64,000 nucleotides of DNA, from assembly GCF_023336905.1 (NCBI RefSeq), contig NZ_JAMBLS010000004.1, positions 62,001-126,000 on the forward strand, given 5' to 3'. This DNA is from Bacteroides sp. ET71 (lineage in GTDB: Bacteria; Bacteroidota; Bacteroidia; Bacteroidales; Bacteroidaceae). Every line of letters starts with the position of its first letter. Position 1 is the first letter of the stretch. The position numbers and the translations under genes are program-made. The notes below the pieces were generated by a model. That model ran no database searches, was not told the DNA's origin, and saw nothing but the letters and a program-made list of their open reading frames with translations. Shown piece after piece: positions 55,917 to 64,000 of this stretch.

Positions 55917-58900
55917 TCACTTCAGTTTCTCCAGCCTTTCGTCAATCATCTGCTGAATGTCGTCGGCCTCCTGGTAGTTTTGTTGCAGGCTCAACAGGTA
56001 TTGGCGCGCGTCGAGTTTCTTGTCCATCGCCACGTAGACGTCGGACAGGAGGACGAAGCTGCGTGCCAGCCAGTAGGCATGCGGCGTGCTCTGTTCGATG
56101 AAGTCCAGCACCTCTTTCTCGGCAGCGGCATAGTCGCCCTTGTCATAGAGCAGTTGCGCCAGCCGGTACTTGGCCTCGGCTCCTTGCAGCGTGCGCGTGT
56201 CGGTGGCCAGTTGCTCCAGGTCGGGCACGGCCTTGTCTGCATCATTCTGAGCCAGCCAGGCCTTCGCGCGGTCGTAGAGCGCCTCGTTCTTCAGCTCGGG
56301 CGTCAGGTTGCTCTCGGCCAACAAGCGGGTGGCGGCATCGACAACGGCCGCCTGCTGGTCGGGCAGCAGGAAGGCGCAACGCATCTCGCCCACGATGCCC
56401 AGCCGGCGACGTTCGGGCGTGGTGGCCTTCGTCTGCAATTGGCGGTAGTCGGCCAAGGCCTGTTCGTATTGCTTGCGGTTGAACAGGACTTCGGCGTGCA
56501 GCAACAGGGCTTCTTCGGAATACGGATTGTCGGGATACTCCAGCAACTTGCCCGCGTGCGACAACACGCCTTCCTCGTCGCCCCGCTGCTTGGCCAGGAC
56601 GCAAAGACGGTAGTGCACATCGAGGCTGAAGGCTCCGTCGGGATATTTCTGCAAGTATTGTTCGAAACTGGTCTGCGCCGATGCCGCATCGCCCTTCATG
56701 TAGAGGCGGTCGGCCGCCACGTAGGTCAGCGAATCTTGCTCGCCTGCCTCGAAGCGCAGGCCTCCCGGCAATTCGGCCATCAGTTGGGCGAACTGGTCGA
56801 CGCGATTGGTTTCAACGTAGATGGACTTCAGGTCGCGCACGGCCAGACGGGCCTCCTCGCTGCCCGGATAGCGCTTGACGACGTAGGTGTAGGCCTCGAT
56901 GGCTTTGGCATAGTCATTGTCCTGGTAGTAGAGCAGGCCGATTTCGGCGGCAGCCTTGCGGCTGACAGGACTTTCCGGATGCTGCTCCACCAGTTGGCGG
57001 AAAGTGGCGATGGCCTGCACGCGCTGGTTGCTCTGCACGAACGAGCGCCCTTTCTCGTACATGGCGTCGATGGCATAAGGCGAGTCGGGATATTTCTCAG
57101 CCAGCTCATCCAGCAACGTCACCTTCGTGCCGTAGTCTTTCTGCAAGCCGGCCACCAAAGCCTGCTGGTAATAAGAATAATCGCCCGAAGGCATCCCCAG
57201 TTTCTCGGCCGTGGCATAATACTGTTTGGCCTCGTCGAAGCGGCGGACACGCAGACAGCAGTCGCCCAAGCGGTTGTAGGCATCGGCCAGAGCCTCGCGG
57301 TTGTCGCCCGTCTCCAAGCGGACATAGCTGGCGAAACGGCTTTCGGCCGCGGCATAGTTCTTCTGTTGGAAAGCGATATAGCCCAAGTTATAGTATGCCA
57401 ATGCATACATCTCGCCACGACGTTGCGACGTAGTCGACAGATATTCGTCGAAAGCGGCAGCCGCCTGCGCCAGATGGCCCAAACGGTATTCGGCCTCTCC
57501 CTCCCAATAGCAAGCCTCGTCGCGCAGGCCCTGCCCGACGCTGCCCAAAGCAGGAGCCAGCTTCTTGGCCTGCCGGAAACGTGCGGAAGCTCCGGCAAAG
57601 TCGGCATTGGCAAAAGCCTGGGTGCCCAGTTGGAAAAGGATGCGCGTCTTGGCCCGCAAGATGTCGGTATTCGGTTCTTTGATGCGTTCGATGGATTGGA
57701 GAGCGGCCTCGTAACTGCGGGTGCTCATGTAGACATCCACCAGATAGCTGCTCACCTTGTCGGCATAGGCAGACGAAGGAAATTCGTTCAGGAAGTTTTC
57801 GAACACTGCGACCGACTCGCCGAAAGCCGAGTAAGCAGTCTCGTGTATGCAGAGCGCGTAATTGTAGGCCGCCTGCTCCTTCAGATGGCGGTCTGCCTCC
57901 GACACGGCCGCCTGTTCGAAAGCCATGCGCGCCTTGTTCTTGTCGCTCATCTGAAGATAAGCCAGCCCCATGTGCAGGTAAGCGTTCTGCGCCAAAGCAT
58001 CATCTTCCAGCGTCACCCGACCCAACCACTCGGGGACCTTGGAGTAAACCCCGCACCGGTAACAGGCCATGCCCAGCATATAGCAGGCATCACGGCGGGG
58101 CTGACCGGACGAAACGGCATACTGTTCGAGCGGTTCCATAGCTTCCAGGAACTTGCCGTAGTGATAGAACGCCGTGCCCAAGACGCGCTGCATCTCGACA
58201 GCATGCACATCGGCGGGATGCGCCGAGAGATAATTCTGCGCCACAATTTCGGCCTTGTCATACTGCTGCTTGGCCAGGTAGATTTCGGCAATGTAATAAG
58301 GTACCAGCGCTTCGTACTTCTCATCTTCCTGCAAGCTGAGAAAGCCCTTCAGCGCCTCATCATAACGCTGTTGCGTATAGCGTATATAAGAAAGATAATA
58401 TGTGCAGTCGGCAGCATAGCGCGGCGAAGTGGCCCGCAACGTCTCGAACCAGATGGCAGCCTCTCGCAAGTCACCCGTCAACAGGTAACAAGTGGCCAGG
58501 CGATACGTCATATCGTCACGCTCGTCGGCAGCCAGCCAGTCCAGACGCGCCTGCCCGAAGGCCTGCAAGGCTTGCTCATAGTCTTCGTCAAAGAAATAAG
58601 TGGAAGCAATAAGTGCCTGTATGCGGTTGGCGTGAGGAGTGTCGGGATATTCCGCCAGGAAACCTCGGAGCAAGTCCGCGCTCTGCGGGTCACCCAGTTC
58701 ATAAGCGGCACAGGCCAGCATGTAGGCCGCCTCTTCGGCAGCGGCATCGTTACAGTCGCCGGCATTGCCCTGCAAGTAAGCCCGCAGGGGAGAGATGGCG
58801 GCCGAATAGGCTTTCTGTTCAAACAGCATGCGGCCTTCCGAATAAAGTTCTTGGGGAGTGGCCTTCTTTTCGAGACTTTGTGCCAGTCCTGCCGAAGAAT

Positions 58901-58946
58901 AGCAACAAAGAGCCAGCCCCAGTAAGCGTGTAAATGTATGTTTCAT
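55917..58946 (-). CDS. Large TPR-repeat exported protein
   Basis: 1009 residues. Signal peptide MKHTFTRLLGLALCCYSSAGLAQ, then tetratricopeptide units over almost the whole length (for example YSAAISPLRAYLQ, YEQALQAFGQARLDWL, YDEALKGFLSLQ, YAKAIEAYTYVVKRYPGSEEARLAV, YEQALADYRQLQ). Probably a periplasmic scaffold of the BamD/YbgF type rather than an enzyme. Start overlaps the NUDIX stop (58943-58946), and the barrel gene follows, so the three genes form one operon. Confidence 0.9.
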   Translation of the reverse strand: MKHTFTRLLGLALCCYSSAGLAQSLEKKATPQELYSEGRMLFEQKAYSAAISPLRAYLQGNAGDCNDAAAEEAAYMLACAAYELGDPQSADLLRGFLAEYPDTPHANRIQALIASTYFFDEDYEQALQAFGQARLDWLAADERDDMTYRLATCYLLTGDLREAAIWFETLRATSPRYAADCTYYLSYIRYTQQRYDEALKGFLSLQEDEKYEALVPYYIAEIYLAKQQYDKAEIVAQNYLSAHPADVHAVEMQRVLGTAFYHYGKFLEAMEPLEQYAVSSGQPRRDACYMLGMACYRCGVYSKVPEWLGRVTLEDDALAQNAYLHMGLAYLQMSDKNKARMAFEQAAVSEADRHLKEQAAYNYALCIHETAYSAFGESVAVFENFLNEFPSSAYADKVSSYLVDVYMSTRSYEAALQSIERIKEPNTDILRAKTRILFQLGTQAFANADFAGASARFRQAKKLAPALGSVGQGLRDEACYWEGEAEYRLGHLAQAAAAFDEYLSTTSQRRGEMYALAYYNLGYIAFQQKNYAAAESRFASYVRLETGDNREALADAYNRLGDCCLRVRRFDEAKQYYATAEKLGMPSGDYSYYQQALVAGLQKDYGTKVTLLDELAEKYPDSPYAIDAMYEKGRSFVQSNQRVQAIATFRQLVEQHPESPVSRKAAAEIGLLYYQDNDYAKAIEAYTYVVKRYPGSEEARLAVRDLKSIYVETNRVDQFAQLMAELPGGLRFEAGEQDSLTYVAADRLYMKGDAASAQTSFEQYLQKYPDGAFSLDVHYRLCVLAKQRGDEEGVLSHAGKLLEYPDNPYSEEALLLHAEVLFNRKQYEQALADYRQLQTKATTPERRRLGIVGEMRCAFLLPDQQAAVVDAATRLLAESNLTPELKNEALYDRAKAWLAQNDADKAVPDLEQLATDTRTLQGAEAKYRLAQLLYDKGDYAAAEKEVLDFIEQSTPHAYWLARSFVLLSDVYVAMDKKLDARQYLLSLQQNYQEADDIQQMIDERLEKLK

Positions 58947-59485
58947 TGGTTGTGCATATAAAAGTGTGGTTGTTTCAGAAAAAGTCCCAAGCCTCGGCGC
59001 ACCGAATCCAGTCCGAAGTCCTCCAGGCGGATGTCCCGGCAGGGCAGGAAAAAGACATCGGCCGCATCGTCCATCGCCTGGAAATGAGCCGTGTCAGTCA
59101 CCGTACAAAGGAAAAACATATCCAACGTATGAACCAAGAAACCGGAATACAGATAGAGGTTGGGCAGCGAAAAGAGGTATTCCGCTTTCTCCACCTCCAA
59201 CCCGGTTTCTTCCTTTACCTCGCGGATGACGCCTTCTTCCCCGGTCTCGAACATGTCGACAAAACCTCCGGGCAAATCCAATGTACCTTTGGCCGGGTCT
59301 TTGGCGCGGCGGCACACCAGCAGCTCGTCTTTCCCGTTCAAGATAAGGGCTACCGTGGCCGACGAAGGATTGAAATAATACGTGAAGCCGCAATCGGCAC
59401 AGTGTTTCGACTTGGCGTTATGCTCCTCGAAATGCGGCGACCCGCACTTGGGGCAATATCGGAATTGAGAAAGCGGATGTTCCAT
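58943..59485 (-). CDS. Zinc-ribbon NUDIX hydrolase
   Basis: 180 residues. N-terminal zinc ribbon C11-P-K-C14 ... C29-A-D-C32, then a NUDIX fold with the box GGFVDMFETGEEGVIREVKEETGLEVE, all catalytic Glu and Arg present. The zinc ribbon resembles NADH pyrophosphatase (NudC-like) enzymes but the length is shorter; the substrate is uncertain. First gene of the operon with the TPR protein. Confidence 0.92.
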   Translation of the reverse strand: MEHPLSQFRYCPKCGSPHFEEHNAKSKHCADCGFTYYFNPSSATVALILNGKDELLVCRRAKDPAKGTLDLPGGFVDMFETGEEGVIREVKEETGLEVEKAEYLFSLPNLYLYSGFLVHTLDMFFLCTVTDTAHFQAMDDAADVFFLPCRDIRLEDFGLDSVRRGLGLFLKQPHFYMHNQ

Positions 59486-59516
59486 AAGCAGTTCGATACA
59501 GTATACGTTATCGGGA

Positions 59517-59524
59517 CAAAGATA
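59517..59524 (-). promoter_or_regulatory. -7 element of the NUDIX/TPR/barrel operon
   Basis: Minus-strand TATCTTTG. Confidence 0.6.
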
Positions 59525-59654
59525 GGTATTAGCGACGTAACTTAGTACTTTTACCGAAGTTTTTTAGGGATTCTTGGCCGTAACTTTCCTTCGAAACAGA
59601 AACTTATTCTTTATGTTATTGTTTTTTTATTACAACGGTATGCAGTATATTTCG

Positions 59655-59662
59655 TAACTTTG
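59655..59662 (+). promoter_or_regulatory. -7 element of the glycosyltransferase operon
   Basis: TAACTTTG, 74 nt before the first small frame. Confidence 0.55.
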
Positions 59663-59735
59663 CATTTCCAAAGACGAAGCAATATTTATCTGAACCCGCA
59701 GCATATGGTTCACATGTAGAGAAATAGATTAGAAA

Positions 59736-59945
59736 ATGACGAGTATGATGAAACAAAATCCTTTGGTCAGCGCCATAAATCCTGATTATGAGAACATTCA
59801 ATTCTCTCTGCAATACATTAGAGTCATCCTGCTCCAAGTTTTCACTGGCTATGAACTGAAATTGCAGGAAGAAGTTCCTACGGATGAAAACCGTGCTACC
59901 TTAGAATTTTATGGGAATAAACCGTATGCCAACAATAAAACCTAA
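59736..59945 (+). CDS. Small protein of unknown function, possibly truncated
   Basis: 69 residues (TSMMKQNPLVSAINPDYENIQFSLQYIRVILLQVFTGYELKLQEEVPTDENRATLEF...). No family recognised and no membrane segment. The frame continues beyond TAA (59943-59945) as TYLFAQWQQESLLASDKYFM before a second TAA, so a longer 93-codon gene may have been cut by a nonsense change. The proximity of a promoter supports expression; reality is uncertain. Confidence 0.4.
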   Translation: MTSMMKQNPLVSAINPDYENIQFSLQYIRVILLQVFTGYELKLQEEVPTDENRATLEFYGNKPYANNKT

Positions 59946-60025
59946 ACTTACTTGTTTGCCCAATGGCAACAGGAATCTCTGCTGGCAAGCGATAAATATT
60001 TTATGTAAAAAACAAAATTAGACAT

Positions 60026-60925
60026 ATGTTTTCCATCATCATTTGTTCTATCTCCCCCGAACGCTTATCACAATTGAAAGCGAACATACAGAAAACCATA
60101 GGGGTCGAGCACGAAATCATAGCCTTCGATAACCGAGAAAAGCGATATCCCATCGCCAGGGTCTATAACGAAGGAGCCCGTCAAGCACGCTACCCTTATC
60201 TTTTCTTTGTACACGAAGATGTTCTCTTTCATTCCGAAAATTGGGGAGAGGTAATTGCTGGAAAACTAAAAGAGCCTGATTGTGGCGTTATAGGCTTCGT
60301 AGGCAGCAAAATGAAGCTGAAAGTATATTCCGGTTGGATGCAATCAGGTGAAGACAGATGCGGTTTCTTATACCAAAGAGTTGGGAAAAACGCAGAATTT
60401 TGCGCTTTCAATGTTCTTTTGGAGCATCCCTTTGAAGAAGTCATTACAGTAGATGGCCTAGGGATGTTTGTACGCAAACAGCTTTGGGAAAAATATCCTT
60501 TTGATGAAAAAATGCTGACCGGTTTCCATTGTTATGATTTGGATTTTTCGTTGCAAATTGCTGCAACAAAACAGTACAAGAACTATATTTGCACCTCTCC
60601 CAAAGTATTGATAGAGCACTTCTCACTCGGAAACTTTGATTGCCAATGGGTAGAAAATACTATACGTATGCACAAGCAAAAATGGAATGCCTTCTTACCG
60701 CTAAAAGTACCTGGATATAAGATATCCAAATCGCAAGAGAAGAAATTAACAGAAAGATGTTTCAGCAATTTTATGCGGCACATGCTGAAAAGTGATTACC
60801 CACATAAATTGACAGTGATGAAGGAATTTATGCTTTGCCCTTTCTCTTGGAAACATTTCGGACATTGCTGGGCACATCTGTTTAGATACATAAAATATAA
60901 TCACCGGACTCTGCAGAAGCAATAG
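60026..60925 (+). CDS. StrF-type glycosyltransferase-like protein
   Basis: 299 residues. FSIIICSISPERLSQLKANIQKTIGVEHEIIAFDN opens a GT-A fold; FFVHEDVLFHSENW has the acidic motif region, and GFVGSKMKLKVYSGW..., VDGLGMFVRKQLWEKYPFDEKMLTGFHCYDLDFSLQ are typical of the StrF/GT2-like family of glycan genes. A+T-rich. Likely part of a surface polysaccharide or glycan pathway; donor and acceptor unknown. Confidence 0.82.
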   Translation: MFSIIICSISPERLSQLKANIQKTIGVEHEIIAFDNREKRYPIARVYNEGARQARYPYLFFVHEDVLFHSENWGEVIAGKLKEPDCGVIGFVGSKMKLKVYSGWMQSGEDRCGFLYQRVGKNAEFCAFNVLLEHPFEEVITVDGLGMFVRKQLWEKYPFDEKMLTGFHCYDLDFSLQIAATKQYKNYICTSPKVLIEHFSLGNFDCQWVENTIRMHKQKWNAFLPLKVPGYKISKSQEKKLTERCFSNFMRHMLKSDYPHKLTVMKEFMLCPFSWKHFGHCWAHLFRYIKYNHRTLQKQ

Positions 60926-61067
60926 CCTAGAAAAGAATCAAATAAAATAAATAAAAAAGATTATCCTTGATTCAGCAATTGTTACGGCGCTGAATCTTAC
61001 ATAATCAGAAAAAGGTGGTGCTAAATTGATAAATATAAATAGCTGTATAACTAAAATCGTTTTTAAA

Positions 61068-63302
61068 ATGGCAGGCTTTAGAGCTAAAATAAAATCATGG
61101 GTGTACAAGAAAAAATTGTATTCAACAAGCTTGCGCACTATTGAAAAACGAAAAGTCTTGGGATTTACAGTCTTCAAACGGGTAGTAACAGAAGAGAAAA
61201 TAGAAACTATCTATTTGAAGTCACTACATTTAAAAAAGAAGTTCCAGACAGAAAGTGTGTATCGGAACCTAATCCATGGCCAATTTAACGTAGTCGATTT
61301 GCCATTAGAGCCGACAACAAAGCCTTTGGTCAGCATCATTGTCCCCAACCATAACCAGGCTTCTTGCTTGACACAACGTTTAAACTCTATTTACCAACAG
61401 ACTTACAACAATATTGAAGTGATTTTGCTGGATAATGCCTCTTCAGACAATAGCGTAGAAATAATGAAAGCCTATGCTCAAAAATATCCGGCAAAGACCC
61501 ATTTACTCGCAAAGAAAAAGGAAACGACACAAACTTTCCAACTATGGAATGAAGGCCTTGCAATGGCACACGGTGAATACGTCTGGATTGCCGAAAGCGA
61601 TAGCATCTGTGACACCAAATTCCTGGAAGAAGTTCTCAAAGGTTTGCTTTTCCAATCGGTCATGCTCTCGTTTGGCAAATGTGTATTTATGCAGGATGGC
61701 AAAAATATAGATAAGCTGCCTATATATCCAGCCAACTCTTTCGTATCATGGGCAAGACCTTTTGTGATGACAGCACATTTTTTCGTGAGCAAAATATACG
61801 CCACGAAAAACGTCATACCCAGCACGAGTGCTGCCGTCTTTAGGAACATAGGCACTATTCCCGATGAGATAATAAAAGAATGGGAAAAAATGCCTTCACT
61901 TGGCAACTGGTTATTCTTTTTGTGGTTAATTCGAGGAGGAGGAGTCAACTACACCCCCCGTGCACTCTGTCATTGCAATTTTTCTGGAGAAAACAAAATC
62001 TTCAAACAAGAATACAGACCAGAAGATTGCCGTGAGATATTTCATTTATCTTCCTTCATAGCCTCTCATTATGCCATAGATCTAGAAGCGTTCAGAGGCA
62101 TTCAAAAAAATTTGCGCCAACATTATGTAAATACCCTTACCCAAGAATCAGAGTCCTTAGAAAGTATCTATGATTTGACTCAACTTGCCGCCCAGGCCCA
62201 AAAACGCCTCCCCAACATCGTCATTTGTGGTGCAGCTCTGACACAAGGTGGGGGTGAGATATTCCCTATTTATTTAGCAAATGCCATGAGAGCACTCGGA
62301 GCACCGGTGACTTTTATTGATTTCAGAAATGTCCCCTATGATAAAAATATCCGAAAAAAACTGGATGCCACCATCCCACTTATAGAATTAAGTAGTGTCA
62401 CTTATTTATCAGACATTTTTGCTTGTTTAGGGACAGAAATCGTCCATACTCACGAAGGCAACATAGACCGTGCTGTTGGGCATGCCATAGGTAATAAACA
62501 AGGACGTTGCAAACACATCATCACGCTACATGGCATGTATGAAGCCATTGACAAAGATGGATTGAACTATATTTTGCGAACTGTATTGCACAGTTGTTCA
62601 ACTTTTGTCTACATCGCAGATAAAAACCTGAAACCTTTGCAAAACATCTTACCGAAATTACGTTTACACAAGATAGGAAACGGCCTACCGGAAATTCCAG
62701 TTACACCACACCGACGGGAAGATTTAGGAATAGAGCCCAATGCCTTCTGTATCACCTTAGCCAGCCGAGCCATATATGAAAAAGGATGGAAAGAAGCCAT
62801 TAAAGCTGTCAAAATAGCACACACCTTTTTAGAGAGACCAATACATTTAATATTACTCGGAGACGGAGAATGTTATAACGAATTGGAGAAAGACAAAGAT
62901 TTACCACCATACATACATCTATTGGGCAGAAAAGGCGACGTGCGAAGTTATTTCGCCATGTCAGACATTGGTCTGTTACCTTCTTATTTCAAAGGCGAAA
63001 GTTTCCCATTGGTATTGATAGAAAGCCTTATGAGCGGCACCCCAGTCATAGCTAGCGACATTGGAGAGATACGCAACATGCTAACCAATGAAGCTGGAGA
63101 AATGGCCGGCATCGTATTCAGTTTGAACGACGGGAAAGTACCAGTAGAGCTTTTGGCACAGCACATCCAAGAATTAGCGTCCAATGAAGCATTATATCAA
63201 AAGCTAAAGGCCAATATTCCTAGCATTGTACAGAAATTTGACATATATAATACAGCTCGTCAATATCTTAAAGTTTATGAAGAGGCATTACATTCGAAAT
63301 AA
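61068..63302 (+). CDS. Two-domain glycosyltransferase (GT2 + GT4)
   Basis: 744 residues from ATG 61068; the frame opens at a TTG (61026) that I consider less likely. N-terminal ~75 residues basic, then a GT2 domain (VSIIVPNHNQASCLTQRLNSIYQQTYNNIEVILLDNASSD..., AESDSI acidic motif) to about residue 350. The C-terminal half is GT-B/GT4: IVICGAALTQGGGEIFPIYLANAM, ITLHGMYEAIDKDG, LASRAIYEKGWKEAIKA, and the donor-binding GLLPSYFKGESFPLVLIESLMSGTPVIASDIGE. One protein could therefore add two sugars. Confidence 0.85.
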   Translation: MAGFRAKIKSWVYKKKLYSTSLRTIEKRKVLGFTVFKRVVTEEKIETIYLKSLHLKKKFQTESVYRNLIHGQFNVVDLPLEPTTKPLVSIIVPNHNQASCLTQRLNSIYQQTYNNIEVILLDNASSDNSVEIMKAYAQKYPAKTHLLAKKKETTQTFQLWNEGLAMAHGEYVWIAESDSICDTKFLEEVLKGLLFQSVMLSFGKCVFMQDGKNIDKLPIYPANSFVSWARPFVMTAHFFVSKIYATKNVIPSTSAAVFRNIGTIPDEIIKEWEKMPSLGNWLFFLWLIRGGGVNYTPRALCHCNFSGENKIFKQEYRPEDCREIFHLSSFIASHYAIDLEAFRGIQKNLRQHYVNTLTQESESLESIYDLTQLAAQAQKRLPNIVICGAALTQGGGEIFPIYLANAMRALGAPVTFIDFRNVPYDKNIRKKLDATIPLIELSSVTYLSDIFACLGTEIVHTHEGNIDRAVGHAIGNKQGRCKHIITLHGMYEAIDKDGLNYILRTVLHSCSTFVYIADKNLKPLQNILPKLRLHKIGNGLPEIPVTPHRREDLGIEPNAFCITLASRAIYEKGWKEAIKAVKIAHTFLERPIHLILLGDGECYNELEKDKDLPPYIHLLGRKGDVRSYFAMSDIGLLPSYFKGESFPLVLIESLMSGTPVIASDIGEIRNMLTNEAGEMAGIVFSLNDGKVPVELLAQHIQELASNEALYQKLKANIPSIVQKFDIYNTARQYLKVYEEALHSK

Positions 63303-63363
63303 CGTAAAATAGTCCGGCAGAAAAAAGCGACACCTCAATGTGTTGCCTGCCGTATATTTTTCG

Positions 63364-63371
63364 TACCTTTG
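63364..63371 (+). promoter_or_regulatory. -7 element of the ABC exporter gene
   Basis: TACCTTTG, 24 nt before the start codon; an imperfect -33 (TGTTG) is about 19 nt upstream. Confidence 0.6.
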
Positions 63372-63394
63372 CCCCCGCTATTCAACAGATTATT

Positions 63395-64000
63395 ATGCTG
63401 AAACAATTCTTCACCCTTTTGGGCCGCTATATCAAGCCCTACCGAAAGTATATTACTTGGGCCGTAATATTGAACTTTGTGTCACAATGGCTCAATGTAT
63501 TTTCTTTTGCAGCTATTATCCCCATCCTGAATATCCTGTTCAAAATAGACAAAGAAATCTATCAATACCAAGAATGGGACTGGAACAATTTGGACAAAGA
63601 CGTAATTATCAACAACGCTTATTGGTGGATTAACAACTTCATCAACGAGCATGGAGCTTTTCTTACACTGGTCATGCTGGGTGGATTACTCATCTTCATG
63701 ACGCTGCTAAAGACAACAGGCTACTTCGCCTCCTCGGCTGTCATGGTGCCGCTACGTACCGGTATCGTGCGCGACATCCGCATTGAGGTATATAATAAGG
63801 TATTGAAGCTCCCCCTCAGTTTCTTCTCCGAAGAGCGCAAGGGAGACATCATCGCCCGCATGAGTGCGGACGTCACCGCAGTAGAAAATTCTCTGACCAG
63901 TTCCATAGACATGCTGCTGCGCAACCCCATCGCCCTGATCATCTATTTCTGCACCCTGTTCACCATCAGTTGGCAGATGACGCTCTTCGTCATCGTCGTG
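63395..64000 (+). CDS. MsbA-like ABC exporter, N-terminal part (cut by window edge)
   Basis: 202 residues visible, open at the right edge. Begins LKQFFTLLGRYIKPYRKYITWAVILNFVSQWLNVFSFAAIIPILNILF, followed by helices of a type I ABC exporter and the coupling region TGIVRDIRIEVYNKVLKLPLSFFSEERKGDIIARMSADVTAVENSLTSSIDMLLRNP, typical of lipid or peptide flippases (MsbA/SunT type). The ATPase domain lies outside the window. It is more G+C-rich than the glycosyltransferase genes before it. Confidence 0.88.
   Translation, partial: MLKQFFTLLGRYIKPYRKYITWAVILNFVSQWLNVFSFAAIIPILNILFKIDKEIYQYQEWDWNNLDKDVIINNAYWWINNFINEHGAFLTLVMLGGLLIFMTLLKTTGYFASSAVMVPLRTGIVRDIRIEVYNKVLKLPLSFFSEERKGDIIARMSADVTAVENSLTSSIDMLLRNPIALIIYFCTLFTISWQMTLFVIVV

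Larger units (their letters stand above)
59486..59735. other. Divergent NUDIX / glycosyltransferase-operon intergenic region
   Basis: Minus TATCTTTG (complement of 59517-59524) is the NUDIX -7 element, 32 nt before its start. Plus TAACTTTG at 59655-59662 is a -7 element for the rightward A+T-rich operon. No gene is seen. Confidence 0.6.

Noticed and set aside
55980-58925. 981-codon plus-strand frame opposite the TPR gene
   Set aside because: Antisense shadow; the minus-strand frame has signal peptide and TPR periodicity.

Overview
The window comes from a member of the Bacteroidota, most likely order Bacteroidales (Bacteroides and relatives). The evidence is the division and wall (dcw) gene order, many TAnnTTTG -7 promoter elements with few Shine-Dalgarno sites, an FtsL/PASTA-PBP pair of the Bacteroidota type, DUF3109, GIN-domain and split-LysO genes, and relics of an IS982-like element. 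Most of the window is G+C-rich. A few patches (about 22.0-22.7, 30.3-30.8, 41.9-46.3 and 59.6-63.3 kb) are visibly A+T-rich and accessory.

Layout. 0.4-16.8 kb: a complete, co-directional dcw cluster (mraZ, rsmH, ftsL, ftsI-type PBP, murE, mraY, murD, ftsW, murG, murC, ftsQ, ftsA, ftsZ), then a YqeY gene and a strong terminator. An MraZ-type operator lies over the first promoter. 16.9-20.6 kb: recO, tRNA-Glu, rpsT and gyrB. 20.7-22.8 kb: a WYL regulator, a small membrane protein and an A+T-rich Mrr-like endonuclease. 22.8-30.3 kb: a tricorn-like protease, a hydrolase/ECF sigma/membrane-protein operon, an NlpE-like lipoprotein and a DUF3109 protein. 30.3-41.9 kb: a broken four-helix-bundle gene, gpmI, corA, rnhB, a lipocalin-like lipoprotein with an in-frame stop, split lysO, a YgjP-type metallopeptidase, a GIN-domain protein, a sigma/anti-sigma pair, argB and speA. 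41.9-46.3 kb: a gene graveyard with two copies of one internally deleted IS982-like element, a WG-repeat gene, and remnants of cupin, aldo/keto reductase and glycosyltransferase genes. 46.3-59.5 kb: aroK, a PagL-like outer-membrane deacylase with a lipoprotein partner, argS, topA, a TonB-receptor-like barrel, a large TPR protein and a NUDIX hydrolase. 59.6-64 kb: an A+T-rich glycosyltransferase group and the start of an MsbA-like ABC exporter cut by the window edge.

The feature I could least explain is a family of degenerate tandem repeats with a unit near 22 bp. It occupies at least six intergenic gaps with one shared core, and a seventh gap (upstream of argS) carries a 22/23-bp array of different sequence. 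Since 22 is not a multiple of 3 the repeats are not coding, and they are too degenerate and spacer-free to be CRISPR. Other leads are a four-helix-bundle pseudogene split by a palindromic element and bracketed by 23-bp direct repeats, a palindrome cluster at 26.2-26.3 kb, and a possible pseudoknot-like terminator after gyrB. I did not identify a clear new multigene system. All product names rest on reading motifs in the translated sequence without database searches.
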